From an uncultured Lachnospiraceae bacterium (GTDB lineage Bacteria; Bacillota; Clostridia; Lachnospirales; Lachnospiraceae), in the NCBI GenBank assembly GCA_905235345.1, contig CAJOLO010000007.1, forward strand, positions 1 to 18,268: a stretch of DNA of 18,268 bases. The letters are read 5' to 3'. The notes beneath the pieces are model-generated. The model was not told where the DNA came from. It saw only the letters and a list, made by a program, of their open reading frames with translations, and ran no database searches. This document shows positions 5,969-12,883 of the stretch, in pieces. A program made the position numbers and the translations under genes. Numbering within the stretch: position 1 is the stretch's first letter; each line of letters opens with the position of its first letter.

Positions 5969-7933
5969 ATGGAGACAATTGCTGACAAAAGCAGAACGAA
6001 AGAAATAATAGAAAAACTTCAGAATATCATAGATGAGGCTTCGCCTGTACCGTTGGCCTCAGGCAAGGTAATGGTATATAAGGATGAAGTACGGTCGCTG
6101 CTTAGCGAACTGGCAACCCAGATGGATATGGAGATTAAGACCTATCATGAAGTTAATGACCGCAGAGGTAAGATTATCAATGAGGCTAAACGTGAGGCTG
6201 AGAAGATAATATATCAGGCGGAGAATACAGCAAGCCGTATGCGCGTGAATAAGAGGACGACCAATGTGGATCCTGTGGATTTTTCCATGCTTACGCAGGA
6301 GGAGCTTAACGAATTAGATAATGCCAATGAGATATATGGTGCTTCACTTATATATACAGATGAGATGCTTACGGAGGTTTCCAATCTGATAACGGACGCT
6401 TATGACAGCTTCAAGGAAGATTGTAATATTATCCTTAAGTCCATGGAAGAGAAGATATTAACTCTTTCTGCTAACAAAGAGGAGCTTATGAATGGTCTTT
6501 CCGAGATGGATGCTAAGGACAGGAGTCAGCAGATCATCGAGATTGGACAGTTGCTTTCCAATGAACTTTTCACCGCCAGGATGAACAGCCGCAGGAATCC
6601 GGATATGTATGATGACGGAAGTATGCAGCTTACATTTGATTTAACGACTGAGCAGGAAATGAAGACTATTGAAGCAGAGGAGAAGGCTAGAGAGGCTGAG
6701 GAGTTTGCAAGGGAAGCGGGACTTGCCGCTAAGGAGGCGGAAGCAGCTTTGGCTCAGGTAACTGCACAGCGGGATGCTCTTATAGAGGAAGTGTCTAAGA
6801 TGAGGCAGGAGAGTATTGATGCGGCCGGAAGACATGCAGATATAAAAGAGGCAGATACGGAAGAACGTAAATCAGCGTTGTCTGAGCAGAATAATACGGA
6901 AGCGGAACCAGTGGCAGCAAGAGAAGATGTGCAGCAGGAGACAGAACCGGTAGAAAGCACCGGATTATCTGATGATGATGACTACGAAATCGTATATGTA
7001 ACCGAGGATGAATTAGAGGATGGCGAGGAATATGAGATAGAGTATGTAGACGAGGACGAGCTTCAGGATGGCGAGGAATATGAGATAGAGTATGTAGACG
7101 AGGACGAGCTTCAGGATGGCGAGGAATATGAGACAGAGTATGTAGACGAGGACGAGCTTCGGGATGGTGAACAATATGAATCAGAGAATCTTGATGAAGA
7201 GAAGTCATCTGACAGCACTGCGACAAATCTTAAAGAGGATATAATAGAAGATACACAGCAGGAGGAAGATCCGGCAACAGAAGCTGTATCAAAGCCTGAA
7301 GACAAGACGACAATAATCGGAGGCGGATCAAAGCCCGAAGACAAGACGACAATAATCGGAGGTGCATCAAAGCCTGAAGATAAGGCAACAATAATTGATG
7401 CGGCAGTAAAACCGGGGGAGAGAGTTACAGAGGTCAATCTTGCAGGAAGACCGGATGGCAAACAGGATAATGTTGCTGAGCAGACATCATCGTCAGACAC
7501 AGATTTTACTGAAACAGAAGGTAATAATGATATGGCGGATGCAGATGATGATAAGGAACTGCCAGATAATGATTTAACAATCGTGCCCATTACTTCGCAT
7601 TTTGCCAAACCACAAAAGATTGCGTCTGTTCCGGCGGAAAAGGTTGCAAAGATGGCCAGTGCTATAACAACTGATAAAAAATACAGTGGACTTATAAGTA
7701 AAGCGGTCTCTGAAAAGGAACAATTAAAGACTGAAAAAACCAAAGAGAATGATGATACCGAGGAGGCAACCGTAAAAAAGGCGGATGAGAATAAGGATAC
7801 CGAGGAGGCAACCGTAAAAAAGGCGGATGAGAATAAGGATACCGATGTGGCAACCGTAAAAAAGACGGCAAAGAATAATGTGCATGAGGCTAATATGTAT
7901 ATTCAGGAACAATTTGAAATCACGGAGTTTTAG
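5969..7933 (+). CDS. Acidic coiled-coil protein with three internal tandem repeat arrays
   Basis: The start is set at ATG 5969, not the in-frame ATG 5945, because AGGAGG (5955-5960) sits 8 bases before it; this gives 654 residues. No signal peptide or membrane segment is seen, so it is probably cytoplasmic. Residues 1 to ~160 form a conserved-looking helical module ('VPLASGKVMVYKDEVRSLL', 'EAKREAEKIIYQAEN') that resembles the ATP-synthase-b/V-ATPase-H-like or DivIVA-like proteins annotated in Lachnospiraceae. A Glu/Ala coiled coil follows (about 230-277). The remainder is low complexity and acidic, with a 16-residue array (about 335-410), a 13-residue array (441-479) and a 14-residue array (596-637), ending in FEITEF. 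The function is unknown; a scaffold or cell-division/envelope role is speculative. Confidence 0.85.
   Translation: METIADKSRTKEIIEKLQNIIDEASPVPLASGKVMVYKDEVRSLLSELATQMDMEIKTYHEVNDRRGKIINEAKREAEKIIYQAENTASRMRVNKRTTNVDPVDFSMLTQEELNELDNANEIYGASLIYTDEMLTEVSNLITDAYDSFKEDCNIILKSMEEKILTLSANKEELMNGLSEMDAKDRSQQIIEIGQLLSNELFTARMNSRRNPDMYDDGSMQLTFDLTTEQEMKTIEAEEKAREAEEFAREAGLAAKEAEAALAQVTAQRDALIEEVSKMRQESIDAAGRHADIKEADTEERKSALSEQNNTEAEPVAAREDVQQETEPVESTGLSDDDDYEIVYVTEDELEDGEEYEIEYVDEDELQDGEEYEIEYVDEDELQDGEEYETEYVDEDELRDGEQYESENLDEEKSSDSTATNLKEDIIEDTQQEEDPATEAVSKPEDKTTIIGGGSKPEDKTTIIGGASKPEDKATIIDAAVKPGERVTEVNLAGRPDGKQDNVAEQTSSSDTDFTETEGNNDMADADDDKELPDNDLTIVPITSHFAKPQKIASVPAEKVAKMASAITTDKKYSGLISKAVSEKEQLKTEKTKENDDTEEATVKKADENKDTEEATVKKADENKDTDVATVKKTAKNNVHEANMYIQEQFEITEF
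6971..7201 (+). repeat. In-frame 48-bp tandem repeat (acidic 16-residue unit)
   Basis: Units at 7019-7066 and 7067-7114 are identical over 48 bases. The unit at 7115-7162 differs at two positions. A degenerate copy precedes (about 6971-7018) and a decayed copy follows (from 7163). Each unit encodes DGEEYEIEYVDEDELQ or a close variant, so length change by whole units would keep the frame. Confidence 0.95.
7289..7405 (+). repeat. In-frame 39-bp tandem repeat (SKPEDKTTIIGGG unit)
   Basis: Three units, 7289-7327, 7328-7366 and 7367-7405, encode SKPEDKTTIIGGG, SKPEDKTTIIGGA and SKPEDKATIIDAA. A degenerate fourth (VKPGERVTEVNLA) follows. The first two differ at only a few bases. Confidence 0.93.
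7754..7879 (+). repeat. In-frame 42-bp tandem repeat (DTEEATVKKADENK unit)
   Basis: Units 7754-7795 and 7796-7837 are identical over 42 bases. The third, 7838-7879, has diverged (DTDVATVKKTAKNN). The unit is Lys-rich, in contrast to the acidic 48-bp unit upstream in the same gene. Confidence 0.95.
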
Positions 7934-7939
7934 ATTAAT

Positions 7940-8374
7940 ATGGAATATAAGATTTTTAAGAGACAGATCAATTATTACGAAACAGATAAGATGCAGGTGG
8001 TACACCACTCCAATTATATAAGATTTTTAGAGGAGTGCCGTATGGACTTTCTTAAGCAGGCAGGACTTGACTATGATAAGCTTGAACGCTCGGGCATAAT
8101 GATACCGGTGCTCTCAGTAAGCTGTAATTACAGAACTCCGGCAAGGTTTGGGGAAACCATATGTATTGTTCCGAAGCTTGAGAAATTTCATGGGGTTAAA
8201 TTTGATATGAGCTATAAGATATATAATGAAGATCTTTCTGTGCTCCATAATGAGGCCGCAAGTTCTCATTGTCTTGTGGATATGGATTTCAAACCGGTTA
8301 GGATTAAGAAGGAATTTCCGGAAGTGTACAGTACATTGGAGAATCTTGCGGGAATAGAGCTTGTGAATATATAA
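7940..8374 (+). CDS. Acyl-CoA thioesterase, YbgC/4-hydroxybenzoyl-CoA thioesterase family
   Basis: Hot-dog-fold hydrolase of 144 residues expected to cleave acyl-CoA (or acyl-ACP) thioesters in the cytoplasm; the substrate cannot be told from sequence. The N-terminal signature 'YYETDKMQVVHHSNYIRFLEE' (split here from residue 12) carries the catalytic Asp16 and the HHSNY helix start. 'SVSCNYRTPARFGETI' and 'SSHCLVDMDFKPVRI' are further family strands. Length is normal. It starts 6 bases after the stop of the repeat protein; GGAG within the end of that gene is its only visible ribosome site, so translation is probably coupled. A strong terminator begins at the base after its stop codon. Confidence 0.9.
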   Translation: MEYKIFKRQINYYETDKMQVVHHSNYIRFLEECRMDFLKQAGLDYDKLERSGIMIPVLSVSCNYRTPARFGETICIVPKLEKFHGVKFDMSYKIYNEDLSVLHNEAASSHCLVDMDFKPVRIKKEFPEVYSTLENLAGIELVNI

Positions 8375-8400
8375 ACGCAGCAGTATTTTTACTGCTGCGT
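8375..8400. terminator. Intrinsic terminator after the thioesterase gene
   Basis: An 11-bp perfect stem (ACGCAGCAGTA, 8375-8385, with its complement 8390-8400) encloses a TTTT loop and is followed by ATTATTTTAC. It immediately follows the stop codon at 8372-8374 and isolates the repeat-protein/thioesterase unit from glgC. The next ~160 bases (8401-8560) are very AT-rich spacer with no gene. Confidence 0.88.
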
Positions 8401-8542
8401 ATTATTTTACAAATTTATATATCTTATTTTAAAAATTTGTTATTTTCGACAATTTTTTTCATTATTCATGCCCAAAATTAATATAATGATAGGGCTTTTA
8501 ACTTAAAAATGAATTTTTTTTGTAAAATTGCATAAAAAATTC

Positions 8543-8571
8543 TTCCATTTTTTTTACTTGGATGTTATAAT
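8543..8571 (+). promoter_or_regulatory. Extended -10 promoter of glgCD
   Basis: TATAAT (8566-8571) is preceded by TG at 8563-8564, giving the extended form TGtTATAAT. A weak -35, TTCCAT (8543-8548), lies 17 bases upstream. Start of transcription would be near 8578, with a short leader containing the ribosome site AAGGGGTG before ATG 8603. A long T-rich tract lies just upstream. Confidence 0.65.
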
Positions 8572-8602
8572 ATACTATATTCTTGCGTGAAGGGGTGACA
8601 TT

Positions 8603-9877
8603 ATGATTAAAAAAGAAATGATAGCCATGCTCTTAGCAGGTGGACAAGGCAGCCGCTTGGGCGTATTGACATCTAAGCTTGCCAAACCTGCAGTTGCTTT
8701 TGGTGGAAAGTATAAGATTATCGATTTCCCGCTTTCTAACTGTATTAATTCAGGAATTGATACAGTAGGGGTGCTGACACAATACAGACCGCTTAGACTT
8801 AACCAGCATATCGGGATCGGTATTGCATGGGATCTGGACCGTAGTATCGGAGGCGTAACAGTATTGCCGCCTTATGAGAAAAGCGAGAACAGTCAGTGGT
8901 ACACAGGTACTGCGAATGCGATTTATCAGAATATTGAGTACATCAATTACTATAATCCGGAATATGTTCTTATTCTTTCGGGTGATCATATATATAAGAT
9001 GGATTATGAGGTTATGCTGGAACATCACAAATCGATGGGAGCAGATATAACACTGGCTACCTATGAGGTGCCGATAGAGGAAGCAAGTCGTTTTGGCGTA
9101 GTTATAACCGATGATGAGGGGGTGATATCCGAATTTGAGGAGAAGCCTGAGAAACCAAGAAGCAACAAAGCTTCTATGGGTATATACATTTTTAACTGGA
9201 GTGTTCTTAAGGCTGCATTGGAGGAACTTAAGGATGTGCCGTCATGTGATTTTGGTAAGCATGTAATACCCCATTGTCACCAAAATGGTGCCAGAGTAGT
9301 GGCTTATGATTTCAAGGGATATTGGAAGGATGTTGGAACACTGGGTTCATATTGGGAGGCTAATATGGAGCTTGTTGATATCATTCCTGAGTTTAATCTT
9401 TATGAAGAGTTCTGGAGAATCTATACAAAGAGTGATATGTTACCGCCTCAGTATATTGATGAAGAAGGTAAGGTTACAGAGAGTATAGTGGGCGAAGGAA
9501 CAGAGGTTTACGGTGAGGTAAGTCATTGTGTCATTGGTTCCGGAGTAATGATTAAAAAGGGTGCGGTTGTCAGGGATTCAATTATCATGAACGGAACTGT
9601 TATCGGCGAAGGCTGTATTGTTGATAAGGCGATCATTGCTGAGAATGTGGAGATTGGTGGTGATTGTGAGCTTGGCGTAGGAGAGGAAGCACCTAATGAG
9701 AAGAAGCCTAATATATATTCATTTGGCCTTGTTACCATAGGTGAGGACTCAGTTATACCGGATGGGGTAAAGATTGGTAAGAATACCGCAATCTTTGGAC
9801 CTACCGACAAGTCTGATTATCCGGACGGATTACTTAAAAGCGGATCTAGTTTAATAAAGGTAGGTGACGAAGCATGA
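8603..9877 (+). CDS. glgC: Glucose-1-phosphate adenylyltransferase, catalytic subunit GlgC
   Basis: Makes ADP-glucose from ATP and glucose 1-phosphate, the committed step of bacterial glycogen synthesis. 424 residues, normal for Firmicute GlgC. The N-terminal nucleotidyltransferase fold has the signature 'LLAGGQGSRLGVLTSKLAKP' from about residue 10, the glucose/ATP-site 'QWYTGTANAIYQN' at 98-110, the catalytic-site Asp128 in 'SGDHIYKMDY', and 'FEEKP' plus 'YWKDVGT' further on. The C-terminal part is a left-handed beta-helix of hexapeptide repeats (from about residue 290). It overlaps glgD by 4 bases (ATGA), so the two subunits are translationally coupled and probably form a hetero-oligomer. 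glgA, glgB and glgP are not in the window. Confidence 0.96.
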   Translation: MIKKEMIAMLLAGGQGSRLGVLTSKLAKPAVAFGGKYKIIDFPLSNCINSGIDTVGVLTQYRPLRLNQHIGIGIAWDLDRSIGGVTVLPPYEKSENSQWYTGTANAIYQNIEYINYYNPEYVLILSGDHIYKMDYEVMLEHHKSMGADITLATYEVPIEEASRFGVVITDDEGVISEFEEKPEKPRSNKASMGIYIFNWSVLKAALEELKDVPSCDFGKHVIPHCHQNGARVVAYDFKGYWKDVGTLGSYWEANMELVDIIPEFNLYEEFWRIYTKSDMLPPQYIDEEGKVTESIVGEGTEVYGEVSHCVIGSGVMIKKGAVVRDSIIMNGTVIGEGCIVDKAIIAENVEIGGDCELGVGEEAPNEKKPNIYSFGLVTIGEDSVIPDGVKIGKNTAIFGPTDKSDYPDGLLKSGSSLIKVGDEA

Positions 9878-10998
9878 GAGCAATAGGAATTATTTTGGCG
9901 GGGGGTAACAGCAGTAGAATGGGAGAACTTTCGGCAAAGCGTGCAGTCGCGGCAATGCCGGTTACGGGAAGCTACAGAGCAATTGATTTCTCCCTTAGTA
10001 ACATGACTAATTCACATATTCAGAAGGTTGCTGTATTTACACAGTATAATTCCCGTTCACTGAATGAACATTTGAATTCTTCAAAATGGTGGGACTTTGG
10101 TAGAAAACAGGGTGGTTTATATGTATTCACACCTACCATAACAACGACCAACAGTTATTGGTATCAGGGTACTGCGGATGCGCTTTACCAGAATATCAGT
10201 TTCTTAAAGGAAAGTCATGAGCCATATGTTGTTATAGCAAGTGGCGATGGCGTATATAAGCTTGATTACGGCAAGGTATTGGAACAACATATCGAGAAGG
10301 GTGCGGATATCACAATTGTTACAAAGGATATCGATCCGGAAGAAGATGATGTGAGTCGTTTCGGTGTGGTTAAGACGAACGAGGACATGCAGGTAATCGA
10401 CTTTGAAGAAAAACCGTTGGTGGCACAGACACAGACAGCATCCATTGGAGTATATATTATAAGAAGGCGTCAGTTGATTGAACTTCTCGAGGCGTGCGCC
10501 AAGGAAGGCAGGACAGACTTCGTTAAGGACATTCTTATCCGGTATAAGAGTGTTAAGAAGATATATGCTTATAAATTGGATACTTATTGGAGAAATGTCG
10601 GAACTATTGACTCGTATTATAAAACCAATATGGATTTTCTGAAGAAGGATATCAGAGACTACTTTTTCCGGCAATATCCCGATGTATATTCCAAGGTGGA
10701 TGATCTTCCACCGGCTAAATATAACGGGGAAGCGGTCGTTAACAACAGCTTGATTGCAAGTGGATGTATTGTTAACGGGACAGTAGAGAATTCGGTACTG
10801 TTTAAGAAGGTTTATGTTGGCAATAATTGTGTGATCCGCAATTCTATAATTCTTAATGATGTGCATATTGGGGATAATTCAGTCATTGAGAACTGTATTG
10901 TGGAGAGCCGTGATACATTACGTGCGAATACTGTTCATATAGCAGATCCCGGTAAGATCGAGGTTATTGTTGAGAAGAATTTTCGTTACGGATTGTAG
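9874..10998 (+). CDS. glgD: Glucose-1-phosphate adenylyltransferase regulatory subunit GlgD
   Basis: GlgC paralogue of 374 residues that in Firmicutes partners GlgC and modulates its activity. It keeps the same layout, nucleotidyltransferase domain then beta-helix, but with altered active-site signatures. GGQGSR of GlgC is GGNSSR here (residues 10-15), the Lys-Pro of 'AKPAV' is replaced in 'AKRAVAAMP', and 'SGDHIYKMDY' becomes 'SGDGVYKLDY' (Asp125). These changes fit the known low-activity or non-catalytic role of GlgD. The start codon overlaps the glgC stop, and an AGGTGACGA ribosome site lies inside the end of glgC. The C-terminus is shorter than that of GlgC by about 50 residues. Confidence 0.95.
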   Translation: MRAIGIILAGGNSSRMGELSAKRAVAAMPVTGSYRAIDFSLSNMTNSHIQKVAVFTQYNSRSLNEHLNSSKWWDFGRKQGGLYVFTPTITTTNSYWYQGTADALYQNISFLKESHEPYVVIASGDGVYKLDYGKVLEQHIEKGADITIVTKDIDPEEDDVSRFGVVKTNEDMQVIDFEEKPLVAQTQTASIGVYIIRRRQLIELLEACAKEGRTDFVKDILIRYKSVKKIYAYKLDTYWRNVGTIDSYYKTNMDFLKKDIRDYFFRQYPDVYSKVDDLPPAKYNGEAVVNNSLIASGCIVNGTVENSVLFKKVYVGNNCVIRNSIILNDVHIGDNSVIENCIVESRDTLRANTVHIADPGKIEVIVEKNFRYGL

Positions 10999-11020
10999 GT
11001 CCTTTTCTGGAGAAAGTAAT

Positions 11021-11133
11021 GGTTTATGGTGACTGGTGAATTGTGGGGGCGAAGAAATCAGTCACTGTAACCGGGTAATTAAAGTAACTAGTACATAAAA
11101 AATATTGTGGATAAGACGCGGGGGCGCACCACA
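11021..11133 (+). ncRNA. Two-hairpin leader upstream of spoVG
   Basis: Hairpin 1 pairs GTGACTG (11029-11035) with CAGTCAC (11059-11065), and GGTT (11021-11024) with AACC (11069-11072) across a small internal loop. Hairpin 2 pairs TGTGG (11106-11110) with CCACA (11129-11133) around an inner CGC/GCG stem. Both hairpin loops contain GGGGGCG or GGGG, unusual in this AT-rich sequence. No T-run follows either, so they are not typical terminators. Hairpin 2 ends a few bases before the ribosome site of spoVG. Could be a regulatory leader or processed mRNA end; it matches no RNA family I recognise. Confidence 0.35.
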
Positions 11134-11153
11134 GATGAAGGGGAGTTGGTAAT

Positions 11154-11429
11154 ATGGATATTACAGATATCAGACTTAAAAGGGTTTATAGGGATGGCAA
11201 GATGAAAGCAATTGTATCGATTACTTTGGATAATGAGTTCGTTGTTCATGATATTAAAGTAATCGAAGGAGAGAAAGGCTTGTTTATTGCAATGCCAAGT
11301 CGCAAAGCGGCAGACGGGGATTACAGGGATATAGCACATCCGATCAATCAGGAGGCTAGAACCCGGATTCAATCATTGATTCTCGAAGAATATAAGAAAG
11401 CGGTGGAAAACGGAGATGAAGAAGTCTGA
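11154..11429 (+). CDS. spoVG: SpoVG-family RNA/DNA-binding regulator
   Basis: 91-residue protein covering the full SpoVG domain: 'MDITDIRLKRVYRDGKMKAI', 'ITLDNEFVVHDIKVIEGEKG', 'FIAMPSRKAADGDYRDIAHP' and 'INQEARTRIQSLILEEY' are the family's successive strands and C-terminal helix. SpoVG was first known for effects on septation and spore cortex in Bacillus and is now known as a site-specific nucleic-acid binder conserved also in non-sporulators. Its presence does not prove that this organism sporulates. A strong GAAGGGGAG ribosome site precedes the ATG. It is followed 24 bases later by the GlmU-type gene, an order (spoVG-glmU-(prs)-pth) widespread in Firmicutes. Confidence 0.96.
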   Translation: MDITDIRLKRVYRDGKMKAIVSITLDNEFVVHDIKVIEGEKGLFIAMPSRKAADGDYRDIAHPINQEARTRIQSLILEEYKKAVENGDEEV

Positions 11430-11453
11430 CAGAGCCTGGGGGGAGATGTGATT

Positions 11454-12197
11454 ATGGCAAGGATTAAAGCTGTTATATTGGCAGCGGGAAAAGGGACAAG
11501 AATGAAGTCAGAGCTTCCTAAAGTTCTTCATGAGGTAATGGGCAAACCGATGGTGGAATATTCAATCGAGGCAGCTCATGAAGCAGGAGCGGAATATAAA
11601 GATATATGTCTTGTGGTTGGACACAAGGCTGAATTGGTAAAGGAGACGGTGGGAGATTCCGTTAATTATGTTCTGCAGGAAGAACAGCTGGGAACGGGAC
11701 ATGCTGTAAAGTGTGCCGCTGATTTTATCGGTGAAGACGGAATTACCATGGTACTTTGCGGTGATACTCCGCTCATAACCGGACAGACTCTGAAGAAACT
11801 TGTCGATACACATATTGAAGAGCGTAATGTAATAACAGTACTTACTGCAGTGTTGGATGATCCTACTGGATATGGTCGTATTATTAAAGATAACTGGGGA
11901 AAGTTTGTCAAGATTGTCGAGCATAAGGATGCAAACTTAGAGGAACAGCGTGTGGATGAAGTTAATTCAGGTATGTATCTTTTTGATTCGGCTGTTCTTA
12001 CGAAGGTTCTTGATAAGATAACGAATGACAATGCTCAGGGAGAATATTACCTTACGGATGTCATTGAGATTGCGAAATCGGAGAGACTCGGTACTGTTGC
12101 TACCATGACAGTTGATGATGTTAATGAGATTAAAGGTGTCAATTCAACAGATCAGCTGGCTGAAGCTGAAGCAATACTAAGGAAGAGACTTGGCTGA
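11454..12197 (+). CDS. Single-domain GlmU-type UDP-GlcNAc pyrophosphorylase
   Basis: Nucleotidyltransferase expected to join UTP and GlcNAc-1-phosphate to give UDP-GlcNAc for cell-wall synthesis. The start is set at ATG 11454, 8 bases after GGGGGGAG, rather than GTG 11448; 247 residues. It matches the uridyltransferase half of GlmU: 'LAAGKGTRMKSELPKVLHEV' near the N-terminus, 'EQLGTGHAV', Asp104 in 'CGDTPLI', 'GYGRI', Asn171 in 'VNSGMY', 'EYYLTD' and Asn230 in 'GVNS'. It stops 17 residues later at 'RKRLG', exactly where bifunctional GlmU (about 455 residues) continues into the acetyltransferase beta-helix. No remnant of that domain follows, since pth starts 50 bases on. So it is either a clean one-domain enzyme or an ancient truncation. 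The substrate is inferred from motifs and position. Confidence 0.85.
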   Translation: MARIKAVILAAGKGTRMKSELPKVLHEVMGKPMVEYSIEAAHEAGAEYKDICLVVGHKAELVKETVGDSVNYVLQEEQLGTGHAVKCAADFIGEDGITMVLCGDTPLITGQTLKKLVDTHIEERNVITVLTAVLDDPTGYGRIIKDNWGKFVKIVEHKDANLEEQRVDEVNSGMYLFDSAVLTKVLDKITNDNAQGEYYLTDVIEIAKSERLGTVATMTVDDVNEIKGVNSTDQLAEAEAILRKRLG

Positions 12198-12247
12198 CAG
12201 ATATGTGTGCTTTATTTAAAAGATTAAGGAAGCAAGAGGATACTGGA

Positions 12248-12811
12248 ATGAAACTTATTGTGGGATTGGGTAATCCGACAGATAAATATGAGGGTACCAG
12301 ACACAATGTGGGATTTGAAGTCATTGACAGAATGGCGGATGAGTATGGGATAGGTCTTGATGCTGTAAAACATAAAGGAATATATGGCAAGGGTAAGATT
12401 GACGGACAGACGGTTATTCTGTTAAAGCCTATGACATATATGAATTTAAGCGGAGAAAGTGTATCTGCCGTTGCAGCTTATTATAAAATAGAGCCGGAGG
12501 ATATCATAGTTATATATGATGATATTAATCTTGATGTAGGAAGATTAAGAGTACGTGGCAAGGGAAGTGCGGGCGGACACAACGGAATCAAGAATATAAT
12601 AGCTCATTTACACACAGAGGAATTTCCGAGAGTGCGGGTGGGAGTAGGAATGAAACCGCCCAAGATGGATCTTGCGGATTATGTACTTTCACGTTTTACA
12701 AAAGATGAATGTGAGAAGATGGATGAAGGCTATGACAAAGCAGTCAGGGCGACGGCTATGCTTGTTAAGGATGAATTGGAGCAGGCCATGAATGATTATA
12801 ACGGAAAATAG
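12248..12811 (+). CDS. pth: Peptidyl-tRNA hydrolase
   Basis: Releases tRNA from peptidyl-tRNAs that drop off stalled ribosomes; essential in most bacteria. The start is set at ATG 12248 (MKLIVGLGNP), which has AGAGGA 7 bases upstream and gives 187 residues, the normal length. An upstream in-frame ATG at 12203 would add 15 non-conserved residues. Conserved features: 'GLGNP' with Asn9, 'GTRHNVGF' with the catalytic His19, 'LLKPMTYMNLSG' with Asn66, 'VIYDDINLDVGRLR', 'GSAGGHNGIKNI' and 'RVRVGVG'. It is the last gene of the spoVG-glmU-type unit and is followed directly by a strong terminator. prs, which often sits between glmU and pth, is absent here. Confidence 0.96.
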   Translation: MKLIVGLGNPTDKYEGTRHNVGFEVIDRMADEYGIGLDAVKHKGIYGKGKIDGQTVILLKPMTYMNLSGESVSAVAAYYKIEPEDIIVIYDDINLDVGRLRVRGKGSAGGHNGIKNIIAHLHTEEFPRVRVGVGMKPPKMDLADYVLSRFTKDECEKMDEGYDKAVRATAMLVKDELEQAMNDYNGK

Positions 12812-12824
12812 AGATACAATATAC

Positions 12825-12855
12825 AATAAGGGCAGGTTTTTAACCTGCCCTTATT
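12825..12855. terminator. Bidirectional intrinsic terminator between pth and the beta-propeller gene
   Basis: A 14-bp perfect stem (AATAAGGGCAGGTT, 12825-12838, with its complement 12842-12855) has a TTT loop. The flanking A and T runs make it work in both directions. It lies 13 bases after the pth stop and 28 bases beyond the stop of the convergent minus-strand gene. Confidence 0.9.
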
Positions 12856-12883
12856 TATATATAATATGCTTTTGTATAATGCA

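Noticed and set aside
6971..7201. Regular repeats that might suggest a CRISPR array
   Set aside because: The units are directly abutting with no spacers, are in frame with a protein and encode a consistent peptide, so they are coding tandem repeats.
7111..7743. 210-residue minus-strand reading frame, Ser/Val rich
   Set aside because: It is antisense to the repeat-rich gene; its composition is the mirror of the Asp/Glu/Lys codons there. It has no family signature and no ribosome site.
10204..10866. 220-residue minus-strand reading frame
   Set aside because: It is fully antisense to glgD, which has strong family motifs throughout. It has no recognisable domain.
11008..11042. Sigma-H promoter before spoVG, as in Bacillus
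   Set aside because: A TGGAGAAA box and a GAAT box exist, but their spacing of about 22 bases is far too long for a sigma-H promoter.
11021..11072. Hairpin after glgD considered as a glgCD terminator
   Set aside because: The loop is long and no U-tract follows the stem; the sequence after it is mixed (GGGTAATTAAAG).
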